Program-made: the position numbers and the translations under genes | Part shown: positions 52,608-61,165 of the stretch, in pieces | How the letters are laid out: the number at the start of each line of letters is the position of its first letter | How positions within the stretch are numbered: the stretch's first letter is position 1 | NCBI RefSeq assembly: GCF_044326205.1 | Contig: NZ_JBIRCY010000008.1 | Location: 62,001-126,000, forward strand | DNA from: Kumtagia sp044326205 | GTDB taxonomy: Bacteria > Pseudomonadota > Alphaproteobacteria > Rhizobiales > Rhizobiaceae | Reading direction: 5' to 3' | DNA length: 64,000 bases | Notes under the pieces: generated by a model | The model's input: only the letters and a program-made list of their open reading frames with translations | Database searches by the model: none | What the model was told of the DNA's origin: nothing

Positions 52608-53011
52608 CTGTCACCGGACTCGCCCAGTTCAACCGCAAGCTCCGCGCCCTTCCGGTTGCCGCCCGCGCCGAGATGGAAAAGGCCGTCACCGAAGGTGCGG
52701 CACGCGTCGCCGCGCTGGCCAGTGCCTTGGCGCCGAAGGACACCGGCACGTTGGCGTCAACGGTTCGTGTCGAGGCCGGCGCCCATAGCCTGCAACGGCT
52801 TGTGGTGGCCGGTGGTGAGGCCACCGAAAAAGAGGTGCGCCAAGGTTCCGGGGCGGAATTCGATTACGCGAAAGCCCAGGAATGGGGCACCCGCGAAATG
52901 GAAAAGAATCCTAGCCTTTATCCGGCTTTCCGCAGCTTGAAAAAATCGATCCGCGCCCGGATGTCACGCGCCGTTCGCCGTGCCATCAAAGCAGGAGGAA
53001 CCAATGCTTAG
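52604..53011 (+). CDS. HK97 gp10-like head-tail/tail completion protein
   Basis: A 135-aa protein with ALAPKDTGTLASTVRV, the hallmark of the HK97 gp10 family, and the late AQEWGTREMEKNPSLYPAF stretch. Overlaps the connector gene (ATGA). It acts at the neck joining head and tail. Confidence 0.87.
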   Translation: MTVTGLAQFNRKLRALPVAARAEMEKAVTEGAARVAALASALAPKDTGTLASTVRVEAGAHSLQRLVVAGGEATEKEVRQGSGAEFDYAKAQEWGTREMEKNPSLYPAFRSLKKSIRARMSRAVRRAIKAGGTNA

Positions 53012-53279
53012 CGCCGGTTATCTCGACAGGCTCGCCGCCGCTGGTGAAGCCTACTTCTTCAATATCATTTCGGCGCCGCATCCGCTGGACTTGATCACCG
53101 AAGAAATCGCGATGTCTCACGCCAAGGAATTCGGTTTGCGTACCCGCGAAGAGATGCGCGCCACGATGTGCATCGCGGTGTGTATTTGGGAAAAGTACAA
53201 GGATTTCACCCGCGAAAATCAGGAAGCCCACATCAAGAAATGGGTGCGCCTCCGCGATGATGATGAGGCAATCCATTGA
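53004..53279 (+). CDS. Phage hypothetical protein
   Basis: A 91-aa protein, mostly helical (AMSHAKEFGLRTREEMRATM). No domain recognised. Overlaps both neighbours by a few bases, so it is a real member of the neck-gene run. Confidence 0.65.
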   Translation: MLSAGYLDRLAAAGEAYFFNIISAPHPLDLITEEIAMSHAKEFGLRTREEMRATMCIAVCIWEKYKDFTRENQEAHIKKWVRLRDDDEAIH

Positions 53280-53599
53280 TTGGCGCCGGGGCACTGGACA
53301 GACGTATCCGCATCGAAAGAGCCGTTGAATCCCGCGACGGCTCCACCAATGCCGTTGTGACGTCCTGGGTGACGCATCTCGATTCGGTGCCATGCTCGAT
53401 TAAGAGCACCACCGGCCGCGAATTCTTGGACGCCGACAGGGTTCAATCCGAACGCCGCGCCGTCTTCACGGTGAGGTATGCGGACATCGATGTCCGCGAC
53501 AGGATCGTGGCCGATGATGGTTTGACTTACGGGATCTCCGATCTTCGCGAAATCGGGCGCCGTCGTTTCATTGAAATCCAAGCTGAGGCCGTGTCATGA
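53276..53599 (+). CDS. Head-tail adaptor (head closure) protein
   Basis: A 107-aa small beta protein with family start GALDRRIRIERAVESRDG and VRYADIDVRDRIVADDGLTYGI, matching the phage head-tail joining (SPP1 gp16-like) family. TTG start overlapping the preceding stop (TTGA). Confidence 0.83.
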   Translation: MIGAGALDRRIRIERAVESRDGSTNAVVTSWVTHLDSVPCSIKSTTGREFLDADRVQSERRAVFTVRYADIDVRDRIVADDGLTYGISDLREIGRRRFIEIQAEAVS

Positions 53600-54015
53600 C
53601 GCGCGGCCCGGTTCCCAAGCTCAAAGTTGTGGCCAAGGCCGTCGATGCGCCGGATATTGTGGTGCCGCGCCATATCCCGGTGATTGTGCGGGATATCTAT
53701 ATCGCCGCCGCCAAGGTTCTCACCGAACAAGGCCGGTTCGATATCGGCAATCAAATCTTGCTGGAATCCTATTGCGCCGAGATGGCGACGGCTCGCCGCG
53801 CCGAACGCTCGATAAACGCCCGTGGCTCATATTTCGGGAAAAAGGGGACGAAACCAGCCGCTCATCCCGCCGTAGGAATCGCCCAGGAAAGTCGCCGGCA
53901 ATGCCGGATGCTGGCGTCTAGGCTGGGGCTGATTCAGGAAAGCCGCGATGCCGGCCGGGCGGCATCGGGCGAATTCGTCGCCGCCGAAGATGACGAGGAT
54001 TTCGGCGATGTCTAA
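53596..54015 (+). CDS. Terminase small subunit, P27 family
   Basis: A 139-aa protein with the P27-type layout: proline-rich N-terminus (RGPVPKLKVV), a helical core (YIAAAKVLTEQGRF, then LLESYCAEM) and an acidic tail. It recognises phage DNA for packaging. Placed after the head genes rather than before them, directly followed by and overlapping the large subunit. Confidence 0.85.
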   Translation: MTRGPVPKLKVVAKAVDAPDIVVPRHIPVIVRDIYIAAAKVLTEQGRFDIGNQILLESYCAEMATARRAERSINARGSYFGKKGTKPAAHPAVGIAQESRRQCRMLASRLGLIQESRDAGRAASGEFVAAEDDEDFGDV

Positions 54016-55627
54016 GGCCGTTAATCCACCGGCATGGCTCTACAGTTCGGAACCGTTGCCCGATCCGTTCAGGTATGCGGCCCGCGCGCTCGAATTCCTG
54101 GGCAAGCTCAAACACCCGAAGAGCACAGCGCCGAAAAAGGCGCTGCAACTCTATGATTTCCAGTGCCGGATTATTTCCAAGATCTACGGGGATTGCCATC
54201 CCGACGGCACCCGGAAGATTCGCACCGTCTATCTCCGCATGGGGCGCGGTGGCCGCAAAACTAGCCTTGTCGGCGCCCTGGGGTGCCTTCATCTGTTTGG
54301 CCCTGAACGCGTCCAGGGCGGCAAGATTATCGCGGCGGCATCGGATCGTGCCCAGGCCAAAATCCAGTGGGAGGAAGCGGCCGGCATCATCGGGATGTCG
54401 GCAAGGCTTAGCGCAGCCACGGAAAAGCGTGAGGCCCCGGTATTTACGATCTCGCACCCTAAATCGGGTTCCCAGTTTCAGGCCATTAGCGCCGACGGTG
54501 AGGGCAAGCATGGACTCACCTATCAGGTGGTTTACTCCGATGAACTTCACGTCTGGACGCACAATCGTGAGCTTTGGCGCGCCTTGACGTCGGGACTGGT
54601 GAAGATTCCGAACACCCTTCACATCATCACAACTACGGCCGGTTCGGGACAGGACGGCATCGCTTGGGAAGTGGAAAAATACGCCCGCGATGTCGCCACC
54701 GGGGCTATCGAGGACGAGACGTTTCTACCCCTGATTTTCGAGGTGCCGCCCGAACGGGATTGGCGCGACGAAAAGGCGTGGCACCTCTCGAATCCTGGGC
54801 TGAAATATGGGTTCCCCGATCTTCCTGGGTTGCGCACCATGGCCGCCCAAGCTGTGAACCTTCCCCAGGCCAGGGCGGACTTTGAGCGGTTTATCCTGGG
54901 GCGCTGGGCAGACGCCGCCTTGTCGCCGTGGCTTGAGATGGCCGTATGGGATGCGGCCGGCGCCGATCACCTCGATATCGAGGATTATGAGGGGCGCCCG
55001 TGCTGGGCAGGACTCGACTATTCGTTGGTGTCCGACATGACGTTCCTTTCCATCGTCTTTCCGGAAGATGACGGCACCTTCGCCGCCTTCGGCTGGGGCT
55101 TTTTGCCCGAAGAGAACATCGCCAAGAAACAGGAACAGGACGGGGTTCCGTACCAAGAATGGGCCGATTCTGGACTGCTCATTCTCACCGATGGCAATGT
55201 GATCGATAAGCGCGCCATCGCCGACAAGATCCGCGAAATCGCCAAAACCTTCGATCTCCGGGAACTGGCTTACGATCCTTACAAGCTCTCTGACACCATG
55301 GCGGAATTGAGCGACGAAGGCTTGCCCGTGGTGGCATTTTCCCAGGGCTGGAAAACGATGTCGCCGGCCGTCGAAACCGCCCAGGAAATAATCCTCGCCG
55401 GCAAGCTCCGGCATAGCGCACACCCGATCATGCGGCGGCATTTCGCCAATGTCGTCACCCGGGCCGACGCCAACAATAACCAGTCTTTCCACAAATCGAA
55501 GTCCATCGGGAAGATTGACGCCGCCGTGGCCACAACGATGGCGCTGCACCGCGCCAAAGGCGGTGAAACATCGATGTCCGTCTATGCCGACGCCGTGGCG
55601 CGCCCGGATGGGCTTTTGACGATTTGA
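54008..55627 (+). CDS. Terminase large subunit
   Basis: A 539-aa packaging motor. The ATPase domain shows a Walker A-like MGRGGRKTSL near residue 80 and Walker B-like VVYSDELHVW near 175, with TTTAGSG as the coupling motif; the C-terminal nuclease domain begins around CWAGLDYSLVSDMT and includes AYDPYKL. The ATG at 54008 overlaps the small-subunit stop. Confidence 0.94.
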   Translation: MSKAVNPPAWLYSSEPLPDPFRYAARALEFLGKLKHPKSTAPKKALQLYDFQCRIISKIYGDCHPDGTRKIRTVYLRMGRGGRKTSLVGALGCLHLFGPERVQGGKIIAAASDRAQAKIQWEEAAGIIGMSARLSAATEKREAPVFTISHPKSGSQFQAISADGEGKHGLTYQVVYSDELHVWTHNRELWRALTSGLVKIPNTLHIITTTAGSGQDGIAWEVEKYARDVATGAIEDETFLPLIFEVPPERDWRDEKAWHLSNPGLKYGFPDLPGLRTMAAQAVNLPQARADFERFILGRWADAALSPWLEMAVWDAAGADHLDIEDYEGRPCWAGLDYSLVSDMTFLSIVFPEDDGTFAAFGWGFLPEENIAKKQEQDGVPYQEWADSGLLILTDGNVIDKRAIADKIREIAKTFDLRELAYDPYKLSDTMAELSDEGLPVVAFSQGWKTMSPAVETAQEIILAGKLRHSAHPIMRRHFANVVTRADANNNQSFHKSKSIGKIDAAVATTMALHRAKGGETSMSVYADAVARPDGLLTI

Positions 55628-55637
55628 GGTACCGCAA

Positions 55638-58595
55638 ATGGCCGATGAACCACTTGGCAAGCTTTATGTAAGCGTCGAAGCTAGAACCGCCGCGCTGGAA
55701 AAGGCGCTGGCCCGTACCGAGGCGCAAACCAAAAAATGGAAGGCCAGCGTAGAGCAATTTTTGCGCGGCCCTCAGCGTGAATTCCAGCGTACCTCAGATA
55801 TCGCCGCCCGATCCCTCAAAAAGATTGAGGCGCAATCCGCGACTAGCGCCGCCGCGATCCTCAGCAACTTCAAATCCGTGGGTACTGGACTCGCCGGAGC
55901 CTTCGGCGCCCAGCAATTCGTTAAATTCGCCGACGCGAACACCCGGATAATGAACTCGCTCAAAGTCGCCGGCATCGAAGGCAAAGCCCTGGGCGACGTC
56001 TACCAGAGACTTGGCCGTATCGCGCTCGACAACGGCGCCTCATTCGAAAGTGTCGCCTCGCTCTATGCCAAGGTTACCCAGGCGCAAAAAACGCTTGGCG
56101 TCTCGTCACGGGAAACGCTGGAATTCACCCGCCGCATCGCCGTTGGATTGAAGGCGTCGGGAACCGACGCCCAGGCCGCAAGCGCCGGAATAATGCAGCT
56201 TAATCAGGCGCTCCAATCGGGCGTTCTGAGGGGCGACGAATTTAACAGCGTCGCCGAAAACCTGCCCGTGGTTGCCCAGGCCATCGCCAAGGGCATGGGG
56301 GTTACCGTCGGCAAGCTCCGTGAACTCGCCGCCGAGGGCGCCCTTGATGCCCGTACCGTTTTCCAAGCCTTCATGAAGGGTTCCACCGATCTGGACGCCC
56401 AGGCGGCAAAAACCGCGATGACGTTCGGACAGGCCATGGAAAATATCACCACGGCTCTAACCATGGCCGTGGGTTCCTTTAATGACTCCACGGGCGCCGC
56501 CCAGGCCTTCGCCGATGTCGTCAATAATGCGCTTGTGCCCAGCATCACCACCCTGGGCGAGGTGATGGGCTACAACAATTCGAAGATCCAAGAATTCTCG
56601 GATTGGCTTGGCCGCGTCACCGGGTTGCGCGCCCTGGGCGATCAAATGCGGCAAGTCGGTGCCGAACTCGCCGCCACCACCGATCCGTTGCTTGCCGCTT
56701 TCGATGCCGCCCAGGCGAAAATCCGTGCCGCCCGTGGCGCCTTGAAACAGGACTTCGATCTTATCGCCGACGATTTCAGCGAGGCCATGGGCGAGCTTCG
56801 CGATGCGTCACAGGAAGATGTCGCATCCGGGCTTTCCGTCGCCTTTGTCGGGTTGCAGGCCAAGATTGCGGATAACAGTGTCGAAGCCCGCGATTTCGAT
56901 TCGATCATCGCCGGGCTTGTCGCCACCGGCAACACCGCCGCCGATCATATCGCCGGCCGGCTCGAATTGATGCAGGCCAAGTTTGCCGAAACCGGCAAGG
57001 CTGCTGAAAAGGCTTTTCAGGATGCAGGCGCCGCACTCGCCCAGGCTCTTGGTGAAGGCGCCTTGGCCGTTGTGGATAACCTCGCCGCCCGGCTGGGCGA
57101 CAAGCTACCGGAATCGGTTTCCCGGTTCACCGACGCCCTTAAGGACGCCCTTGTGGTGCTGGGCAAGTTGGACAGCGCCAGCGCCCAGGTGCTTACCCAG
57201 ATATCCGGCGCCGGTTATCAGCCGGGCGATCTCAATACCGGCCCCGGTGGCGGCTTCCTGAACTTCGCCACGGGGAACGAAACCCCGACGAATTCGCCGG
57301 ATTACATCCCGTTGCCCGACTCGGTCGACGTCACCCCGGAACGCCGCATCGATCCGTATTTCGGCGACGCCGAACGGGCTGGCGCCCGTGCCGGTGCCCG
57401 CGCCGGGAAAGGGTTCCAAACCGCGCTTCGCCGTTTCCTCGCCCGTGGCAGGGATACCAGCCACGTCGACAATCTCGACAATGATTTTGCCGAACGGCTT
57501 TCCGCGTTCCTCGCCGCTGCACCCGGTGGCGGTATCACCATCAATTCGGGATACCGCAGTTTTCAGCGGCAAGCCGAACTCTGGCAAGCGGCACTGATCA
57601 AATACGGTTCACCGGAAGCGGCCCGGAAGTGGGTGGCGCCGCCCGGCCGATCAAACCATAACCGGGGCGGTGCCGCCGATCTTGGGTTTTCATCGTCCGC
57701 CGTCGCAACCTGGGCGCACGCCAACGCCGCCGACTATGGACTCAATTTCCGGCTGGGAAATGAACCCTGGCACATCGAATCCGCTGGGGGTTCCCGTGGC
57801 ATAACCGATGCATGGGCAGGGATGCGGGGCGCCACCGATGAAGCCACGGCCGCTATTGATGCCCAGGCGGAAGCCTACAAGCAGTTGGCAGATATTGGCG
57901 TGGGTGCTCTGAAAAGCATCGCGTCGGCGATGAGTGACGGCAAGATCACATCCGAGGAATGGCTTCAAATCCTCGCCGATATCGCCACCCAGCTTTTGCA
58001 GATGCCGGCTATTCCGGGCGCCAGTGGCTTCCTGGGCGGTGGCATCGGTGGCGGCACGGCAAGCGGTGGCGGCAACATCCTGGGTTCGCTCCTGGGCGGC
58101 CTGGGAAGCTTGTTCGGTTTCGCCGACGGTGGCGAGGTGGCCACCCAGATAAGGACGCCCGGCCCGGTTCGCGGCATCGGCGGCCCGCGCGGCGATAAAA
58201 TCTTGGCCCGGCTCTCGGATGGCGAATTCGTGGTGAACGCCAACGCCACCCGGAAACATCGGCCATTGCTTCGCGCCCTCAATGCCGGCCGCGATATCCC
58301 AGGACTCGCCGATGGTGGCGATGTGGGATGGTTCATGAACCGGCCGATGGATACCCCGACGGCAAAGGCCGGCCGGCTGGCGTTCCAGCGTCATGACTAT
58401 GACAGGCCCGCCCAGGACACCCTAGACGTCGCCGTTGGGGTGAAGGTGTCCGACAAGGGCGAACTTCAAGGCTACGTCGATAGCGTCTCCCGTCGCAACG
58501 CCCTGGGCGTGGTGTCCCGGTATTCCTATGCGCAACGCCAAGGTGGCGCTGCATCCGACGATCACCGTTACCGGCGCCTGAAGAGGGATACGTGA
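55638..58595 (+). CDS. Tail tape-measure protein with embedded M15-type peptidase domain
   Basis: A 985-aa protein. The N-terminal ~250 residues match the tape-measure N-terminal domain (ALEKALARTEAQTKKW; SGVLRGDEFNSVAENLPVVAQAIAKG; MTFGQAMENITTAL). Residues about 610-720 form a D-Ala-D-Ala carboxypeptidase/M15-like domain: INSGYRSFQRQAELW, zinc motif SNHNRGGAADLGF and the late PWHIE. The C-terminus has the common DGEFVVNANAT segment. The peptidase would cut peptidoglycan during DNA entry. No tail-tube gene is present beside it. Confidence 0.9.
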   Translation: MADEPLGKLYVSVEARTAALEKALARTEAQTKKWKASVEQFLRGPQREFQRTSDIAARSLKKIEAQSATSAAAILSNFKSVGTGLAGAFGAQQFVKFADANTRIMNSLKVAGIEGKALGDVYQRLGRIALDNGASFESVASLYAKVTQAQKTLGVSSRETLEFTRRIAVGLKASGTDAQAASAGIMQLNQALQSGVLRGDEFNSVAENLPVVAQAIAKGMGVTVGKLRELAAEGALDARTVFQAFMKGSTDLDAQAAKTAMTFGQAMENITTALTMAVGSFNDSTGAAQAFADVVNNALVPSITTLGEVMGYNNSKIQEFSDWLGRVTGLRALGDQMRQVGAELAATTDPLLAAFDAAQAKIRAARGALKQDFDLIADDFSEAMGELRDASQEDVASGLSVAFVGLQAKIADNSVEARDFDSIIAGLVATGNTAADHIAGRLELMQAKFAETGKAAEKAFQDAGAALAQALGEGALAVVDNLAARLGDKLPESVSRFTDALKDALVVLGKLDSASAQVLTQISGAGYQPGDLNTGPGGGFLNFATGNETPTNSPDYIPLPDSVDVTPERRIDPYFGDAERAGARAGARAGKGFQTALRRFLARGRDTSHVDNLDNDFAERLSAFLAAAPGGGITINSGYRSFQRQAELWQAALIKYGSPEAARKWVAPPGRSNHNRGGAADLGFSSSAVATWAHANAADYGLNFRLGNEPWHIESAGGSRGITDAWAGMRGATDEATAAIDAQAEAYKQLADIGVGALKSIASAMSDGKITSEEWLQILADIATQLLQMPAIPGASGFLGGGIGGGTASGGGNILGSLLGGLGSLFGFADGGEVATQIRTPGPVRGIGGPRGDKILARLSDGEFVVNANATRKHRPLLRALNAGRDIPGLADGGDVGWFMNRPMDTPTAKAGRLAFQRHDYDRPAQDTLDVAVGVKVSDKGELQGYVDSVSRRNALGVVSRYSYAQRQGGAASDDHRYRRLKRDT

Positions 58596-58596
58596 G

Positions 58597-58983
58597 ATGT
58601 CCGCTCTACCAGTTATCGAAAGCATTTTGAGTGCCGCCGCCCCGGTTACCGCCATCACCGGGAACCGGATCTATTACAGCGTCGCCACCCAAGGCGCCCA
58701 GGTGCCTTACGTCGTTATCGTCGGGACGAATGAGTCCGACGAAACCCTATTGCAGGGCGCCGCCCAGTACCCGGAAGCGTTTATCACAACGGTTGCCTAT
58801 GGCGCCGATTTCCCCACGGTGGAAACCTTGGGCAACGCCATCATTGCCGCGCTCCAAGATTCAAGAGGCACCTATCGAGGCCGCACCGCGACGGTGAGCC
58901 GAGATGCCGGTGACAGCTTCGATTTTGTCGAGGTCGACAGGGTTCACCGCCGCATCACGAATTTTCGCGTTTGGTGGCGATAG
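58597..58983 (+). CDS. DUF3168-family tail completion protein (gp17-like)
   Basis: A 128-aa protein with the family pattern ILSAAAPVTAITGNRIYYSVATQG, VPYVVIVG and the C-terminal RRITNFRVWW. DUF3168 proteins cap the tail at the head-tail joint. It is usually upstream of the tape measure; here it follows it, the last structural gene. Confidence 0.82.
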   Translation: MSALPVIESILSAAAPVTAITGNRIYYSVATQGAQVPYVVIVGTNESDETLLQGAAQYPEAFITTVAYGADFPTVETLGNAIIAALQDSRGTYRGRTATVSRDAGDSFDFVEVDRVHRRITNFRVWWR

Positions 58984-59020
58984 CCTCAGATGTGGCGAAT
59001 GGCGCCAATCCTAACCATAT

Positions 59021-60013
59021 TTAATCCCGGATATTTCTTTTCCGCTTCTCTTTGCGAAGGACTACCTGAAACGCGTCCTCCCAGCCTTCATTGTGGACAA
59101 TCCTATCATAGCGATCATCGGTACCTTGCAGAAGCTCGGTCCTAGAGCGCTGTGAGACTTCTTCCCAATTATCATAGAGAACATATAAGGCGTTCCCATA
59201 TTTCACGTTCTCGAAAACCACCAAATCGTCGGCATACTGGGCGCCGACGTACGAATTGAGCCCGCCCCTTCCGCGTAGGTATGCTCTTGGCCGGAGTCGG
59301 GCGAACAGAGCAACTCTTTCGGCTACCGTTCGATCTTCATCGGGGGTTGATCCCGGTCGGCGTGTCATCGCGCGTATGAGCTGATCTTGGTTTTCTGGCG
59401 GGAACACTTCCCAATCCAAGTGCATTGTCCCCAAATATTCATCGCGCGTGGCATTGCTTGCAAAGACATTTACGCCACCGCAATTCTCTTGCAACAAATT
59501 CACCATAAATAGAAGCTCGCCCTCGAAATTTGGAGAGGCGCGATCAAGCAAATGATCAAGAGCAATTGTGTATATGTCGGGAGCGTCGTTACCTTGTCCC
59601 GCTCGCAGCATTTCAATCTTGATACTAAAATTTCGCGCCTCGTGAAATTCTCTCTGATAAACCTCCCTGTCTTGGTAATGAAGATGAGTTCCATACGTAG
59701 CGGCATCGCCAAAATTTGGCGTTTCCCAATAATACGTTTTGTGGATTCGTGGGAGATCTTTGCGAATAACTTCCCATCCGTCCTGATTTCGAGTAGAGTA
59801 TTTTCCCATATCCTTCAGGGGTAGGGTGTTAATATTTACTCCCACCTGTCGTGGAAAAGCTAGGTGACTGAAAACGGGCTCCAGTTCGGACGGACGTATG
59901 GACTTTGTGACTGCAACGAGAACTAGATCGGTGTCTATCGCCCCCAATGCCTGGCGGATGGCTGGCGGAACCCGATTAAAATTGCGTTTCCAAGGAACGT
60001 ATCTGAAAGCCAT
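59021..60013 (-). CDS. Unrecognised 330-aa protein, probable cargo of the element
   Basis: A soluble, charged protein without signal or membrane segment. I recognise no motif; notable stretches are YGTHLHYQDREVYQREFHEA (mid-protein) and YGNALYVLYDNWEEVSQRSR (C-terminal). ATG at 60013 after a G-rich ribosome site. Transcribed against the structural genes, with lower GC than they have, at the att end of the element, the usual place for accessory genes such as phage defence. That role is inference only. Confidence 0.72.
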   Translation of the reverse strand: MAFRYVPWKRNFNRVPPAIRQALGAIDTDLVLVAVTKSIRPSELEPVFSHLAFPRQVGVNINTLPLKDMGKYSTRNQDGWEVIRKDLPRIHKTYYWETPNFGDAATYGTHLHYQDREVYQREFHEARNFSIKIEMLRAGQGNDAPDIYTIALDHLLDRASPNFEGELLFMVNLLQENCGGVNVFASNATRDEYLGTMHLDWEVFPPENQDQLIRAMTRRPGSTPDEDRTVAERVALFARLRPRAYLRGRGGLNSYVGAQYADDLVVFENVKYGNALYVLYDNWEEVSQRSRTELLQGTDDRYDRIVHNEGWEDAFQVVLRKEKRKRNIRD

Positions 60014-60109
60014 AGGACACCCCCTTTTGGCGCTAACTACACCATGGGAGCGGGAAAGAGTCCATGTTTCACCGTTCTTAAGTAGCCCTAATCAACAGTA
60101 ATTGTCGCA

Positions 60110-60412
60110 TCATTCAAAGCGACTCAACCTTTTGTCTTTTTTGGGTAGCCGCGATCCTAGTTTGCCGTAGACTTGGTGAGCAAATGATGTCGGTTCACAA
60201 GCGGGAACCATTTCACCCCCAAATCGAACGGTTCCCAGTTCTATCAGGCCATCACTTTTGAGCCATTCAATCCCGGCTGCCCCGAGGCCAGGACGGCCCT
60301 GCAGCCTGTACATCGACGTATCATAGAATAGGGCTTTCAAAGCCTTTGCCTGCCAAGGGCGCAGGCTGTTTGCGTAAAGTTGCGGATCGGGCGTCCCCCT
60401 GCGCGTTGTCAT
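60110..60412 (-). CDS. Unrecognised 100-aa protein upstream of the 330-aa gene
   Basis: A small basic protein (LRPWQAKALKALFYDTSMYR near residues 17-36; C-terminal KKDKRLSRFE) ending 97 bp before the 330-aa gene and on the same strand, so the two may be one transcript. AGGACG ribosome site upstream of the ATG at 60412. No family recognised. Confidence 0.6.
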   Translation of the reverse strand: MTTRRGTPDPQLYANSLRPWQAKALKALFYDTSMYRLQGRPGLGAAGIEWLKSDGLIELGTVRFGGEMVPACEPTSFAHQVYGKLGSRLPKKDKRLSRFE

Positions 60413-60448
60413 GTTTTGTCGTCCTGTTTGGTGGTGAGAGTCCCGGAG

Positions 60449-60494
60449 TCCGCCATTATCCGCTGGCGTATAGTGGACAAATAGTGGACAGGTT
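60449..60494. repeat. Right copy of subterminal 46-bp repeat (putative integrase arm site)
   Basis: Partner of 42141-42186, same orientation, five mismatches, with the identical tandem TAGTGGACA motifs. It ends 31 bp inside the right att core. Confidence 0.65.
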
Positions 60495-60525
60495 ACTCGG
60501 GAAGTCAGCTAAGTGCTTGATTTTG

Positions 60526-60573
60526 CTGGTACGCCCAAGGGGAATCGAACCCCTGTTTGCGCCGTGAGAGGGC
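60526..60573. repeat. attR: 48-bp direct repeat within the intact tRNA-Glu gene
   Basis: Identical to 42010-42057. It covers the 3' end through the anticodon arm of the tRNA. Since the tRNA is whole here, integration restored the gene, with the 3' part supplied by the element. Confidence 0.92.
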
Positions 60574-60601
60574 GCCGTCCTAACCGCTAGACGATGGGCG
60601 C
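60527..60601 (-). tRNA. tRNA-Glu (anticodon CTC)
   Basis: A 75-nt cloverleaf including encoded CCA. Anticodon stem GCGCC/GGCGC encloses loop CTCTCAC with anticodon CTC; the T arm contains GGTTCGATTCC; the acceptor stem is GCGCCCA paired with TGGGCGT, with a G-T pair at the end. It is the integration target of the element to its left. Confidence 0.93.
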
Positions 60602-60751
60602 GTGACCAGAAGCCCGTATCTATTCCGGGCATTCGAAAAATGCAACCGGGTTTCGAACGGATCGGCAGGGGTCGCTCGGAGGGTCGGTCTCACCGTCCTT
60701 CGGACCCTGCCGCCGGGACCATTTCGTCGCACCGAGAGGGCCGAAGTCCCG

Positions 60752-61165
60752 TCACTGTTTTGGTTGGATCAGGTCCCAGAGGTTGCCGTAAAGGTCGGCG
60801 AAGACGGCGACCGTGCCGTAGGCTTCATGGCGCGGGGCCTCGCAAAAATTGACGCCGGCGGCAAGCATCGCGGCGTGATCGCGTGAAAAATCGTCGGTCT
60901 CAAGGAACAGGAAAACACGGCCGCCGGTCTGGTCGCCGACGCGGGTGCGCTGGTTTTCATCGGCCGCCTCGGCGAGCAGCAGGCGCATGCCGCCATTTTC
61001 CGGGCCGACCGTCACCCAGCGTTTTCCGCCGCCGAAGTCGACGTTGTCGAACAGCGTAAAACCGAGTTTTTGTGTGTACCAGGCAATCGCCTCGTCGTAA
61101 CCGGCGACAACAAGCGCGACAGTGGCGATTTTCTTTTGCGAGGACGAAGGCTTTGGATCGGTCAT
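60752..61165 (-). CDS. VOC/glyoxalase-family protein
   Basis: A 137-aa protein with two beta-alpha-beta modules of the vicinal oxygen chelate fold: VALVVAGYDEAIAWYTQKLGF at the start and the late VFADLYGNLWDLIQP. Substrate unknown. Start at 61165 overlaps the stop of the upstream gene (ATGA), so both are one unit. Confidence 0.88.
   Translation of the reverse strand: MTDPKPSSSQKKIATVALVVAGYDEAIAWYTQKLGFTLFDNVDFGGGKRWVTVGPENGGMRLLLAEAADENQRTRVGDQTGGRVFLFLETDDFSRDHAAMLAAGVNFCEAPRHEAYGTVAVFADLYGNLWDLIQPKQ

Noticed and set aside
60346..60567. 73-codon plus-strand frame near attR
   Set aside because: It overlaps the repeat, the tRNA 3' end and the minus-strand 100-aa gene, with no ribosome site; its C-terminal residues are just translated tRNA.
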